From Alphaproteobacteria bacterium MedPE-SWcel (GTDB lineage Bacteria > Pseudomonadota > Alphaproteobacteria > Rhodobacterales > Rhodobacteraceae): a stretch of DNA of 64,000 nt. Location: the NCBI GenBank assembly GCA_001874255.1, contig MPDC01000007.1:62001-126000 (forward strand), in the 5' to 3' direction. The translations under genes were made by a program, and so were the position numbers. Positions 24,414 to 33,476 of this stretch are shown one piece after another; positions within the stretch are counted from its first letter, which is position 1, and each line of letters starts with the position of its first letter. The notes under the pieces were generated by a model, which was given only the letters and a program-made list of their open reading frames with translations, was not told the origin of the DNA and made no database searches.

Positions 24414-25967
24414 ATGAACAGAATTCAGAACACGTGGCTGATTTCAGCCGCCCTTATTTCGATGTCCGCTCCCGTTGCCGCGCAGGAAGCGCTCAGCATC
24501 GATCAAAAAGTAAATCAGGCCTTTGCAACTGCGACCGGGCCTTTTGTGAATCTCATTTTCGCGCCCTTTCCGGGCACGAGTTTTCCCTGGATCGTGATGT
24601 GGCTGGTTATCGCCGCGACCGTTTTCACGCTGTACTTCGGTTTTGTGCAACTGCGCTATTTCGCGCATTCCATTCAGCTGGTCAAAGGCGAGTATACCGA
24701 TCCCGATGATGCCGGCGAGGTCAGCCATTTCCAGGCGCTCGCCACCGCCCTGTCCGGGACTGTCGGGCTCGGCAATATTGCGGGCGTCGCGGTTGCGGTC
24801 GGAATTGGCGGTCCCGGTGCCACATTCTGGATGATCCTTGCGGGGCTGTTGGGAATGGCCTCGAAATTCACCGAATGTACGCTGGGGGTGAAATACCGCA
24901 ACGAATATGAGGACGGCACCGTTTCGGGCGGACCTATGTACTACATTTCAAAAGGATTTAACGAGTTGGGCCTGCCCGGCGGAAAAATCCTTGCGGTTGT
25001 ATTCTCGATCTTTTGCATCCTCGGCGCGCTGGGGGGCGGAAACATGTTCCAGGCCAATCAGGCCCATGCGCAGATTTCCGGCATCGTTGGCGACTATCCC
25101 GGATGGATCACCGGGGTGATCTTTGCCCTTGTGGTGTTCGCGGTGATCGTCGGCGGGATCAAATCCATCGCCAATGTCACCGAGAAGGTGGTGCCGTTCA
25201 TGGGCATTCTCTACGTGGTGGCGGCGCTGGTCATCCTGTTGGTCAATTTCAACATGATCGGCTGGGCCTTCGGTCAGATCTTTGCCGGTGCCTTTACCGG
25301 TCTCGGGGTTGCGGGCGGCATGGTTGGCGCCTTGATCCAGGGCTTCAAACGCGCGGCCTTCTCCAACGAGGCGGGGGTCGGATCTGCCGCCATCGCCCAT
25401 TCTGCGGTGAAGACCAAGGAGCCGATCACCGAAGGCTTCGTGTCCCTGCTGGAGCCGCTGATCGACACGGTCGTGATCTGCACGATGACCGCGCTGGTCA
25501 TCATCATCTCGCAGCAGCTGATCATTGATGAGGCGACCGGGCACTACATGCTCAACGAGGCGGGGACGGCCATTGCCACCATTGACGGAAATTCCGGCGT
25601 GGCGCTGACCTCTGCGGCCTTCGCCTCGGGGATCAGCTGGTTTCCCTATGTTCTGGCCGTTGCGGTTGTCCTCTTTGCCTTCTCCACGATGATTTCCTGG
25701 AGCTATTACGGGCTCAAGGCCTGGACCTATCTCTTTGGCGAGGGCAAGACGGCGGAGATGACGTTCAAGCTGATCTTCTGCGTCTTCATCATCATCGGTG
25801 CGGCGGCCTCGCTGGGTCCGGTGATCGATTTCTCTGACGCAGCGATCTTTGCCATGGCGGTCGTGAACATCTTCTGCCTGTACTTCCTGATGAAGATCGT
25901 CCGCAAGGAACTGGTGTCCTATACGGAACGCCTCGAAAGCGGCGAGATCAAGAAGTTCTCTCATTGA
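24414..25967 (+). CDS. Amino acid (alanine/glycine):cation symporter, AGCS family
   Basis: 517-residue polytopic sodium:amino acid symporter. AGCS marks include GTVGLGNIAGVAVAVGIGGPG, ECTLGVKYRN, GGPMYYISKG and NEAGVGSAAIAHSA. The N-terminus reads like a cleavable signal peptide (ending AAQ near residue 24) ahead of the first membrane segment, which is seen in a subset of the family. Start ATG 24414 follows TAGGAG that overlaps the uspA stop. The substrate is probably alanine, glycine or the D-isomers. A strong hairpin follows, then an aminotransferase gene. Confidence 0.92.
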   Translation: MNRIQNTWLISAALISMSAPVAAQEALSIDQKVNQAFATATGPFVNLIFAPFPGTSFPWIVMWLVIAATVFTLYFGFVQLRYFAHSIQLVKGEYTDPDDAGEVSHFQALATALSGTVGLGNIAGVAVAVGIGGPGATFWMILAGLLGMASKFTECTLGVKYRNEYEDGTVSGGPMYYISKGFNELGLPGGKILAVVFSIFCILGALGGGNMFQANQAHAQISGIVGDYPGWITGVIFALVVFAVIVGGIKSIANVTEKVVPFMGILYVVAALVILLVNFNMIGWAFGQIFAGAFTGLGVAGGMVGALIQGFKRAAFSNEAGVGSAAIAHSAVKTKEPITEGFVSLLEPLIDTVVICTMTALVIIISQQLIIDEATGHYMLNEAGTAIATIDGNSGVALTSAAFASGISWFPYVLAVAVVLFAFSTMISWSYYGLKAWTYLFGEGKTAEMTFKLIFCVFIIIGAAASLGPVIDFSDAAIFAMAVVNIFCLYFLMKIVRKELVSYTERLESGEIKKFSH

Positions 25968-25974
25968 GGACCAC

Positions 25975-26008
25975 CCCCGGCGCAGATCCGCAGTGACCTG
26001 CGCCGGGG
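25975..26008 (+). terminator. Terminator-like hairpin after the symporter gene
   Basis: CCCCGGCGCAG (25975-25985) pairs perfectly with CTGCGCCGGGG (25998-26008) across a 12-base loop. No T-tract follows, so termination may be partial and the aminotransferase may be reached by read-through. Confidence 0.6.
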
Positions 26009-26111
26009 CCAATGGGGACGACGGGGGGGGGCACGTGGGACTGCGCCCTTGCCAAGGGGGCGCGCCGCATGGTCTGTCTCGGGGCAATGACATCATCCCG
26101 TGAGAGACCGC

Positions 26112-27062
26112 ATGACACCGGACCAGAGCCCGTCCCATTCCACCCATGACGCCGAAGCCGACGACCGCAACGATCATATCAAGATCTATGTGAACGGCCA
26201 GATCGTGCCCCGTGATCAGGCGGTTGTGTCGGTCTATGACTCCGGCTTCATGCTGGGCGATGGCATGTGGGAGGGGATGCGGCTCTATGATGGCGAATGG
26301 GCGTTTTTCGACGCCCACATGGACCGGCTTTTCAACTCGCTGAAATCGGTCTCGCTGGAGATCGACATGGGGCCGGAAGACATCCGCAGGATCCTCGACG
26401 ATACGGCTGCGGCCAACGGCATGACGGGCGATGCCCATTGCCGGCTGATGATCACCAGAGGCCGCAAGGCAAAGCCGTTTCAACACCCGAGCCTGTCACG
26501 CTGGGGCCCGACCGTGGTGGCCATCGTCGAGCATTCGAGACCGGCCGAAAGCCTGTCCAGTCACGGGATCCGGCTGGCCACCGTGCCCCAGGTGCGGGGC
26601 CTGCCGATGAGTCAGGACGCCAAATTCAACAGCCACTCAAAGCTGAACTGCGTCATTGCCTGTCTGCAGGCCGAACAGGCCGGCGCCGACGAAGGGCTGA
26701 TGCTGGACCCGCATGGGTTTGTGAACACCACCAATGCCTGCAACTTCTTTATCGTGCGCCGGGGCGAGGTTTGGACCTCGACCGGGGATTACTGCATGAA
26801 CGGCGTCACCCGGCAGAATGTGATCGATCTGTGCCGGGCCAATGATATTCCGGTGTTTGAAAAGAACTTCTCGCTCTATGAGGCCTATGGCGCCGACGAG
26901 GCCTTCCTGACCGGCACCTTCGGCGCGCAGACGCCCGTTGCCTCGATCGATGGCAAGCCGATCGGGTCTGGCGACCGCCCGCTCACCGCCCGCATTCGCG
27001 CGCTCTACAAGGAGCTGGTGGCCACAACGGTTGCCGCACAGGCGCGAGCCCGCAGCAGCTGA
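26112..27062 (+). CDS. Fold-type IV PLP aminotransferase (BCAT/D-amino acid aminotransferase type)
   Basis: 316 residues. Class IV aminotransferase marks: VSVYDSGFMLGDGMWEGMR, the Schiff-base lysine K177 in NSHSKLNCV, EGLMLDPHGFVNTTNACNFF (shortened) and the late GTFGAQTPVASIDG. Families in this fold act on branched-chain amino acids, D-amino acids or aminodeoxychorismate; sequence alone does not separate them. Its position downstream of an alanine-type symporter fits amino acid catabolism. ATG 26112 is chosen; a GTG at 26100 is an alternative and the ribosome site is weak for both. An N-terminal polar extension of about 20 residues precedes the fold. Confidence 0.85.
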   Translation: MTPDQSPSHSTHDAEADDRNDHIKIYVNGQIVPRDQAVVSVYDSGFMLGDGMWEGMRLYDGEWAFFDAHMDRLFNSLKSVSLEIDMGPEDIRRILDDTAAANGMTGDAHCRLMITRGRKAKPFQHPSLSRWGPTVVAIVEHSRPAESLSSHGIRLATVPQVRGLPMSQDAKFNSHSKLNCVIACLQAEQAGADEGLMLDPHGFVNTTNACNFFIVRRGEVWTSTGDYCMNGVTRQNVIDLCRANDIPVFEKNFSLYEAYGADEAFLTGTFGAQTPVASIDGKPIGSGDRPLTARIRALYKELVATTVAAQARARSS

Positions 27063-27071
27063 GGCGGGCCG

Positions 27072-28106
27072 TCATTGTGCTGGCGCGGCGGTGGAAGCCT
27101 CGGCCGGTGTGCGCATGAGATCCTGCCAATGATGGCAGCTGACCATGTGGCCGCTGGCGTCTTTCTCCGCCTCTGGCGCCGCGCGTTTGCACAGGTCGCT
27201 GGCAAAGGCGCAGCGGGGATGAAAGGTACAGCCCGAGGGCTGGTTGGTGGGGGAGGGGATCTCGCCCTTCAGGACCTGCGCCCGGCCGCGATCATCCGGG
27301 TCCAGCGAGGGGATCGCGGAAAACAGTGCCTGCGTATAGGGGTGGCGGGGGGCGTGAAACAACGCCCGCGTCGGGGCGCTTTCGACGATCCGCCCGAGAT
27401 ACATCACCGCCACATGGTCGCATGTATGGGCCACCACGCTGAGGTCGTGGCTGATGAACAGGAAGGTGATCCCCAGCTCGCGCTGCAGCGATTTCAGCAG
27501 GTTCAGGATATCCGCCTGGATCGACACATCCAGAGCGGCCACCGCCTCGTCCGCGACCACGAACCGAGGCCCGCAGACCAGCGCCCGCGCGATGGAAATG
27601 CGCTGCCGCTGGCCGCCGGAAAACGCATGGGGAAAGCGGCGCAAATGTTCAAGATTGAGACGACAGGTCGCGGCCACCTCACGCACCCGGGCGTCGGTCT
27701 CCTCGCGGGTTTTGGTCAGCCCCATGACTTCGAGCGGTTCGGCGATAATGTCGCGCACGGTCATCCGGGGCGACAGCGCCGCATAGGGGTCCTGAAAGAT
27801 CAGCTGCGCCCGGCGACGATAGTCCTTCAGCGCCGCGCCGCTGAGCGTGCCGAGATCGAAGCGTTGCGCGCCATCGTCATAGGTGGCCGAGCCTCCGGTC
27901 ACCGGCACGGCCTGCAACAAGGCGCGCCCCAGCGTGGTCTTGCCGGAGCCGCTTTCGCCGACGACGCCGAAGAAGGCGCCCCGCGGGATGTCGATGGAAA
28001 TCCCGTCCACCGCCTTCAGGATGTCCTTCTGAAAGGGGCCTTTTCGGATGGGAAATCCCACCTGCAGGTCCCTCGTTGAAATCAATGTCTGCGAAATCGG
28101 GCTCAT
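27072..28106 (-). CDS. Opp/Dpp-type ABC importer ATP-binding protein, OppF-like
   Basis: 344-residue ATPase with Walker A GESGSGKTT, signature FSGGQRQRISIARAL and Walker B FVVADEAVAALD. The C-terminal oligopeptide-family domain is recognisable by QPSGCTFHPRCAFASDLC. Note VVADEAVAALD instead of the usual DEPVSALD: the proline after DE is replaced by alanine. Start ATG 28106 overlaps the OppD-like stop (ATGA). It ends the importer operon and converges on the aminotransferase. Confidence 0.9.
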   Translation of the reverse strand: MSPISQTLISTRDLQVGFPIRKGPFQKDILKAVDGISIDIPRGAFFGVVGESGSGKTTLGRALLQAVPVTGGSATYDDGAQRFDLGTLSGAALKDYRRRAQLIFQDPYAALSPRMTVRDIIAEPLEVMGLTKTREETDARVREVAATCRLNLEHLRRFPHAFSGGQRQRISIARALVCGPRFVVADEAVAALDVSIQADILNLLKSLQRELGITFLFISHDLSVVAHTCDHVAVMYLGRIVESAPTRALFHAPRHPYTQALFSAIPSLDPDDRGRAQVLKGEIPSPTNQPSGCTFHPRCAFASDLCKRAAPEAEKDASGHMVSCHHWQDLMRTPAEASTAAPAQ

Positions 28107-29098
28107 GCGCAGTAGTCCCCCGTGTTGAGGTGGCAGGCAACGCGGTGGGCGCGGCCCGCCCGGGACCAGTCGGGGACGGTCGCGGTGCATATGTCGAACA
28201 GCGCCCTGTCGCAGCGGGTATGAAACACGCAGCCCGAGGGGCGTTCCAGCGGCGAGGGAATGTCGCCCGGCACCGGTTTCAGCGGCGCGTCGAGATCATC
28301 GAGTTTCGGCAAGGCATCCAGCAGCCCCTGCGTATAGGGATGGGCCGGATTGCGCAGCACCTCGCGGACGGGGCCTGTTTCCACCATCCGTCCGAGATAC
28401 ATCACCGACACTTTGTCCGCCGTCTGGGCCACCACCCCAAGGTCATGGGTGATAAAGATAATTCCCATTCCGAAGTCCTTGACCAATTCCTGCATCAACT
28501 GGATCACCTGCGCCTGAATGGTCACGTCCAGCGCCGTTGTCGGCTCGTCCGCGATCAGCAGGCGCGGCTTGGTTGACAGGGCCATGGCGATCATCGCGCG
28601 CTGGCGCATGCCCCCCGACAGCTCGAACGCATATTGGTTGAACCGGGTGGAGGCATCGGAAATGCCGACCCGGTTCAGCATCTCCACCGAGAGCTCTCTG
28701 GCCTGGGCTTTGGACAGGTCGGTATGGACCTGCAACTGTTCCACCATCTGGCTGCCGATGGTCAGGGCGGGGGCAAAGCTGGCCATCGGTTCCTGAAAGA
28801 TCATCGACACCGCGCCGCCCCGCACCACCCGCATGTCGCGGGCGCGCCGCAGGGCCAGCACATCCACGTCGCCGTCGTCGAGATGCAGCGTGATGCGGCT
28901 GTCGCCGCCATAGACGGCGTTGGACGCATTCAGCATCATCAGCGCCTTGGCGGTGACCGATTTGCCCGATCCGCTCTCGCCCACCAGCCCCATGACCTCG
29001 CCGCGCTCCAGCGTGAAGGAAACGTCATCGACGGCGGTGATGAGCCCCTCGTCGGTGTTGAACTGCAGGGTCAGGTTCTCAACGCTCAAGAGGCTCAT
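28103..29098 (-). CDS. Opp/Dpp-type ABC importer ATP-binding protein, OppD-like
   Basis: 331-residue ATPase: Walker A GESGSGKS, signature LSGGMRQRAMIAMAL, Walker B LLIADEPTTALD and the C-terminal family motif RPSGCVFHTRCDRA. Start ATG 29098 overlaps the OppC-like stop (ATGA); the longer open frame to 29545 is inside the oppC-like gene and is rejected. It pairs with the OppF-like subunit to drive import. Confidence 0.92.
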   Translation of the reverse strand: MSLLSVENLTLQFNTDEGLITAVDDVSFTLERGEVMGLVGESGSGKSVTAKALMMLNASNAVYGGDSRITLHLDDGDVDVLALRRARDMRVVRGGAVSMIFQEPMASFAPALTIGSQMVEQLQVHTDLSKAQARELSVEMLNRVGISDASTRFNQYAFELSGGMRQRAMIAMALSTKPRLLIADEPTTALDVTIQAQVIQLMQELVKDFGMGIIFITHDLGVVAQTADKVSVMYLGRMVETGPVREVLRNPAHPYTQGLLDALPKLDDLDAPLKPVPGDIPSPLERPSGCVFHTRCDRALFDICTATVPDWSRAGRAHRVACHLNTGDYCA

Positions 29099-30255
29099 TT
29101 CCGGACCTCCGAATAGGGATCTGCCGCGTCGCGCAACCCGTCGCCGACAAAGACGAAGGCCATGACCAGCGCGATGAAAAAGAGCACCGGAATGAAATAC
29201 CACTGATAGTTCAGCAGCACGTCGGATTTGGTGACATTTTGCAACATCACGCCAAGTGAGTTCACCGGGTCCTTGAGCCCCAGCCCGATAAAGCTGAGGG
29301 CGGTTTCCGACAGCACCATATAGGGGAATGAGATCACCAGATCGACGATGATGTAGCTGGTGAAACTGGGCAGCAAATGGCGCCGGATGACATGGGCCGG
29401 AGAGGCGCCGGCCAGTTGCGCCGCCAGCACATAGTCCTGATTGCGCTCGGTCAGAAGATGGGTGCGGATGCGCCGTGCCAAGGTCGGCCAGCCGATCAGG
29501 CCGAGGATCATCGAGATGAAGAAAAACCGCATCTCGGCCGACCATTCTGCCGGGATGAAGGCGGCGATGGCCATGAACAGCGGGATGGCGGGCACGGTGC
29601 GGATCGCATCCGTCACCATCTGGATCACACTGTCGAGCCAGCCACCGTAGAACCCCGACACGCCGCCGATCACCAGCGCCAGCACAAAGGAAATGACGAC
29701 GCCCATCGTGCCCACCTGCAGCGAGGTCCAGACCGCATGCAGGGTGCGCGAAAAGATGTCCTTGCCCGCCGCATCGGTGCCAAAGAGATGGAGATATCCG
29801 TCTTCCATGCCAAACAGATGCACCGATCCTGGGATCAGCCCAAACAGCCGGTAGCTGTCGCCCTTGACGAAGAACCGCACATACAGGCGTTCGTCCTCAT
29901 TGATCTTTTCCACCCAGCGGAAATTCGTCGCCAGAGACCGCTCGCGGGTCACCGGATGCAGGAAGGGGCGCAAGCTGCAGCCGTTTTTGTCGCAGAACTG
30001 CGGGATCTGCGGCGCGCCGTTCAGATAGTCGGCATCCCGGCCCTTGGCGGTGGGATCATAGGGCGACAGAAAGGGGGCAAACAGTCCCGACAGGATCAAC
30101 AGCAGCAGCACCCGCGCGGCGATCATCGCGGCGCGTTGCTTGCGAAACCGGGCCCAGATCAGCTGGCCCTGCGAGGCGGTGAAATAGGCCTGCTTCTTTA
30201 CATCCAGCGCGGCCTCCTCGGCGGCGGTTTGCGGGTCCTGAGACAGATCGGTCAT
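29095..30255 (-). CDS. Opp/Dpp-type ABC importer permease, OppC-like with large periplasmic loop
   Basis: 386-residue inner-membrane permease. The N-terminal OppC_N region (RFRKQRAAMIAARVLLLLIL) is followed by about 110 residues of periplasmic loop (FVKGDSYRLFGLIPGSVHLFG), then the permease core (HLFGTDAAGKDIFSR, AGASPAHVIRRHLLPS). The enlarged loop is typical of a subclass that pairs with unusually large binding proteins, as here. ATG 30255 is preceded by the OppB-like gene ending 7 bases upstream. Confidence 0.9.
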   Translation of the reverse strand: MTDLSQDPQTAAEEAALDVKKQAYFTASQGQLIWARFRKQRAAMIAARVLLLLILSGLFAPFLSPYDPTAKGRDADYLNGAPQIPQFCDKNGCSLRPFLHPVTRERSLATNFRWVEKINEDERLYVRFFVKGDSYRLFGLIPGSVHLFGMEDGYLHLFGTDAAGKDIFSRTLHAVWTSLQVGTMGVVISFVLALVIGGVSGFYGGWLDSVIQMVTDAIRTVPAIPLFMAIAAFIPAEWSAEMRFFFISMILGLIGWPTLARRIRTHLLTERNQDYVLAAQLAGASPAHVIRRHLLPSFTSYIIVDLVISFPYMVLSETALSFIGLGLKDPVNSLGVMLQNVTKSDVLLNYQWYFIPVLFFIALVMAFVFVGDGLRDAADPYSEVRK

Positions 30256-30262
30256 GCGGGCC

Positions 30263-31267
30263 TCATTTCAGGATGGATTTGCGGACGCGCGGATCGATGA
30301 CCGCGAGCAGGATGTCGGTGGCGAAATTCAGCGCCACGATGGTGGCGGTCAGCAAGAAGATGATCGCGCCCGCCAGCTGCTGGTCGTTGGAGCGGGCCAG
30401 CGCATCCAGCAGCAGCGCGCCGGCATCCGTCAGGGTCAGGATCACGGCGACGATCGGCAGCTCGTTGAAGATCCGGTTGAGGTCAAACCCCACGGAATTG
30501 ACGATCGGCCCCAGCGCGTGCCGGGCGGGATAGCGCCACAACAGGCGGCGTCCGGTGATGCCACGGGCGGCGGCGGCGGTGACATAGAGCTTGCCCAGCT
30601 CATCCGACATCAGCGCCCGCACCGTCTGCAGCGCAAAGGCCGTCGCGGACCAGCCGAGGATGAAGATCGGCAGCCAGATATGGCTCAGCAGATCCAGCAC
30701 CTTGGCCCAGCTCCAGTCGGCAGTCTTGAATCCCGGCGACAGCAGGCCGGTCAGCGTCTCGCCGAAATAGACCGTCGAGACCAGCATGATGATCAGCGCC
30801 AGCAGGAAGTTCGGCAGGGCGAGGCCAAGATAGCTGACGATGCGCAGGCTGTTGTTGGCCAGCGCGTTGTTCGAGGCCGCCGACAGGATGCCCACCGGCA
30901 CGGCAATCGCATAGGCCAGACAGAGCGCCCCGAAACAGATCGCCAGCGAGAACCAGAATTTATCGCCCAGCAGATCGGCAATATTCACCCGGAGGATGCA
31001 GCTGTCGCCGAAATCGCCGCGAAAGGCGCCGCCCAGCCAGCTGGTCCAGCGGGTGACGAAGGGCCGGTCCAGCCCGAGCCGGGCGCGTTCGGCATCGATG
31101 GCCTCCAGCGTGATCGCCTCGCCCTGGGTGTTCTTGTAGGCTATGTAGCGCTCGGCACAGTCGCCGGGCACCAGCTCCATCAGGGTGAACACCACGAAAG
31201 ACACGATCAGCAGCGTGATGAACGCCATGATCGCGCGGGTGGCGGTGAAACGTGCAAACTGGATCAT
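30263..31267 (-). CDS. Opp/Dpp-type ABC importer permease, OppB-like
   Basis: 334-residue permease with six hydrophobic segments. It opens with FARFTATRAIMAFITLLIVS and contains the conserved loop VTAAAARGITGRRLLWRYPARHAL. Start ATG 31267 is followed directly by family sequence; the frame extends to 31309 without a better start. An insert of about 50 residues after the first membrane helix (RYIAYKNTQGEAITLEAIDA) matches the large-substrate subclass. A hairpin separates it from the binding-protein gene upstream. Confidence 0.9.
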   Translation of the reverse strand: MIQFARFTATRAIMAFITLLIVSFVVFTLMELVPGDCAERYIAYKNTQGEAITLEAIDAERARLGLDRPFVTRWTSWLGGAFRGDFGDSCILRVNIADLLGDKFWFSLAICFGALCLAYAIAVPVGILSAASNNALANNSLRIVSYLGLALPNFLLALIIMLVSTVYFGETLTGLLSPGFKTADWSWAKVLDLLSHIWLPIFILGWSATAFALQTVRALMSDELGKLYVTAAAARGITGRRLLWRYPARHALGPIVNSVGFDLNRIFNELPIVAVILTLTDAGALLLDALARSNDQQLAGAIIFLLTATIVALNFATDILLAVIDPRVRKSILK

Positions 31268-31316
31268 CAGACCTGGCGCTCCCTGGGGCCGACATGGCGG
31301 GGTCTTCAACCGGCGA

Positions 31317-31342
31317 CATGCGGGCGCCGTCGCGCCCGCATG
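31317..31342 (-). promoter_or_regulatory. Intercistronic hairpin between binding protein and permease genes
   Basis: CATGCGGGCG (31317-31326) pairs perfectly with CGCCCGCATG (31333-31342), loop of six bases. It is followed on the plus strand by AGAAGTATTTCC, a layout that resembles a weak relative of the dispersed element at 58368 and 62089. It probably attenuates transcription into the permease genes or protects the binding-protein mRNA. Confidence 0.6.
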
Positions 31343-31367
31343 CAGAAGTATTTCCTATCAGAAAGCC

Positions 31368-33407
31368 TCAGTCAGCCAGAAACCACTGATGGGCGCGGTA
31401 GGGATAGGTCCGGTAGTACTCGTAGGAGGAGGTCTTGAACTCCGGCACGTTCTTCAGCTCGGCGTCGACATAGACCGGGGCCGGGGCCAGCACGGTGCCG
31501 ATCAGCAGCAGGTTGCCGGTCATCTTTTCGACCATCTCCACGGCGGCTGCATTGGACGCCTCGGAGCCCGGAACCGAAGACTGGTAGACGGCCAGCGCCT
31601 CCATGATCTCGGTCGCCCATTGCGGCGGCTCGATGCCGGCGGCGCCACCCGAGCTGATAAATTCAGCCCAGCCCATCGCGGGACGGATGCCGAAATAGTC
31701 GGAATAGGGCGGCACCCAGTTCTGATTGTCGCCCAGAATGGTACCCGCAGGCTGCCCCATCTCCCAGGACAGAACCTCCAGCTGGTTGGCCGATTGCGCC
31801 GAGCGATACTCGTCCGAGGTGACTTCCTTGGCCTGGGTCTCGATGCCGATGTCGGTCCAGTTGCGCGCGATCAGCTCGGCCAGGGCTGCGGCGGTGGACT
31901 GGGTGGAGAACTGCCAGTTCAGCACCAGACGCTCGCCATTGGGCAGGTCGCGCATGCCGTCGCCATCCTTGTCCACGACGCCGATTTCATCCAGCAGCGC
32001 CCTCGCCTTGTCCGCATCGAACTCGGCCGCATGCGACTGCCATTTGCTGTCGATGAATTCGGGCAGCGGCGAGAAGCCGACATATTGCTGCGGCGTGCCC
32101 ATGCCGAAATACACCGTCTCGTTCAGCTCGGCGCGGTTGATGGCGACGGACATGGCGGTGCGGAAGTTCAGGTCGTTGAAGAGATCCCGTTTGGCGTCGC
32201 CCTCATGGGTGACATTGAAGGCCAGCGTGACCATGGAAATGGTCGGCTTGATGTCGATCGTGTAGCCGCCCTTTTCCTGGTTCTCCAGCAGCAGCGGCGC
32301 ACTGTCGAGCGATACGGCCTGCGTCTTGTAGGTCACCTCGCCATTCATCATCTTCAGGTTCCGCACTTCGGCGTCGCCAATGTAGGTCTCGTTCAGCTCG
32401 CTGATATAGGGCAGCTGGTTGCCTGCGGTATCCACCATGAAGAAATAGGGGTTGGCGACGAAATGGCGCCCCTCGGCGGTTTCTTCCACCAGAATATGGC
32501 TCTCCAGCGTCGGCGTCGCGGCCTTCGGCAAGCCGGCCAGCTTGTCACCCGCGGTCAGCATCGGCGAAGGCGTGTCGGTCCAGTCGGAATTGCCGTAATA
32601 GGCCTTGATCAGGTCATAGCCGCCTTCGTATCCCAGCGCCTTGGCCTTGTCATCCGCATCGGCTGCAAGGGCGGGGTGGAACTGGCCGAAGAAATGCTTC
32701 GGCTGGAAGGGCTGCACATAGGAAGAGGCAAAGGTCTCCAGCAGGCCGGGCTTGGGGGCCTTCAGGGTGAACTGAACGGTGACCTCATCCAGGGCGACCA
32801 CCTCCATCGGCTCGCCACCGGCCAGTGCATAGCCCTTGGCCTCGGCGATGACATTGGTGTCCATCATCAGGTTGTCGTACCAGAACACCACATCCGCAGC
32901 GGTAAAGGGCGCCCCGTCGGACCATTTGTGACCCTTGCGCAGAGACACGGTCAGCTGGGTGAAATCATCGTTCCACGCCCAGGACTTGGCCACATTCGGC
33001 ACGATGGTCTGCAAATCGTCGGAATAGCGCACCAGATCGACGTGGCGGACCGACAGGAAATCCGAGGTGCCGCTCTCGGTGGCGTTCGACAGCGCCTCGA
33101 AGGTGCCGCCATAGGTACCGATCTCGTCATATGGCGCGACCACCAGCGGTTCCGTCGGCAGGCGCTCGGCCAGTGCCGGGAGCGCGCCGTTGCCTTTGAT
33201 CTGTGCGTTCATCTCGGCGATCGCCGGGTTGGCCGCAAAGCTCAATTCGCAAGAGGCAGCCTCCTGAAAGGCAGCCAGATCATATTGTTGCGGGTAGGCG
33301 CCGGCGGCAACACCCTGCGGATCTGCCACGGTCACGGCCGGGCAGGCTGCAGCGACGAGACCCGGAAGGGCCATCACGGCTGCACTCGTCAGAAGTAGCT
33401 TTTTCAT
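31368..33407 (-). CDS. Large SBP_bac_5 substrate-binding protein of the Opp-type importer
   Basis: 679 residues, much longer than a classical OppA/DppA (about 530). Signal peptide ends at LVAA-ACPA. The SBP_bac_5 core is clear: YSDDLQTIVPNVAKSWAW, LRKGHKWSDGAPFTAADVVF and the later SPLPEFIDSKWQSHAA. Proteins of this size class include AgpA of Sinorhizobium, which binds alpha-galactosides rather than peptides. With the DeoR-type regulator upstream, an oligosaccharide or glycoside is a fair alternative to a peptide. The ribosome site is AGGAACAG-like just upstream of ATG 33407. It is the first importer gene. Confidence 0.88.
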   Translation of the reverse strand: MKKLLLTSAAVMALPGLVAAACPAVTVADPQGVAAGAYPQQYDLAAFQEAASCELSFAANPAIAEMNAQIKGNGALPALAERLPTEPLVVAPYDEIGTYGGTFEALSNATESGTSDFLSVRHVDLVRYSDDLQTIVPNVAKSWAWNDDFTQLTVSLRKGHKWSDGAPFTAADVVFWYDNLMMDTNVIAEAKGYALAGGEPMEVVALDEVTVQFTLKAPKPGLLETFASSYVQPFQPKHFFGQFHPALAADADDKAKALGYEGGYDLIKAYYGNSDWTDTPSPMLTAGDKLAGLPKAATPTLESHILVEETAEGRHFVANPYFFMVDTAGNQLPYISELNETYIGDAEVRNLKMMNGEVTYKTQAVSLDSAPLLLENQEKGGYTIDIKPTISMVTLAFNVTHEGDAKRDLFNDLNFRTAMSVAINRAELNETVYFGMGTPQQYVGFSPLPEFIDSKWQSHAAEFDADKARALLDEIGVVDKDGDGMRDLPNGERLVLNWQFSTQSTAAALAELIARNWTDIGIETQAKEVTSDEYRSAQSANQLEVLSWEMGQPAGTILGDNQNWVPPYSDYFGIRPAMGWAEFISSGGAAGIEPPQWATEIMEALAVYQSSVPGSEASNAAAVEMVEKMTGNLLLIGTVLAPAPVYVDAELKNVPEFKTSSYEYYRTYPYRAHQWFLAD

Positions 33408-33476
33408 AGTTCCTGTTCCTCCAGAACCAATCAGACTGGTTTGGGCGACATCGCCCGGCTTTACAGGCCTACCCCG

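Noticed and set aside
29377-30300. 307-codon plus-strand frame opposite the OppC-like gene
   Set aside because: Antisense shadow; no domain, and the OppC-like permease is well supported.
31185-33398. 737-codon plus-strand frame opposite the large binding-protein gene
   Set aside because: Antisense shadow of a clear SBP_bac_5 gene; no start context or domain.
33443-33456. GGGCGA-CA-TCGCCC considered as terminator of the DeoR-type gene
   Set aside because: The loop is only two bases, the stem is short and there is no T-tract; too weak to call.
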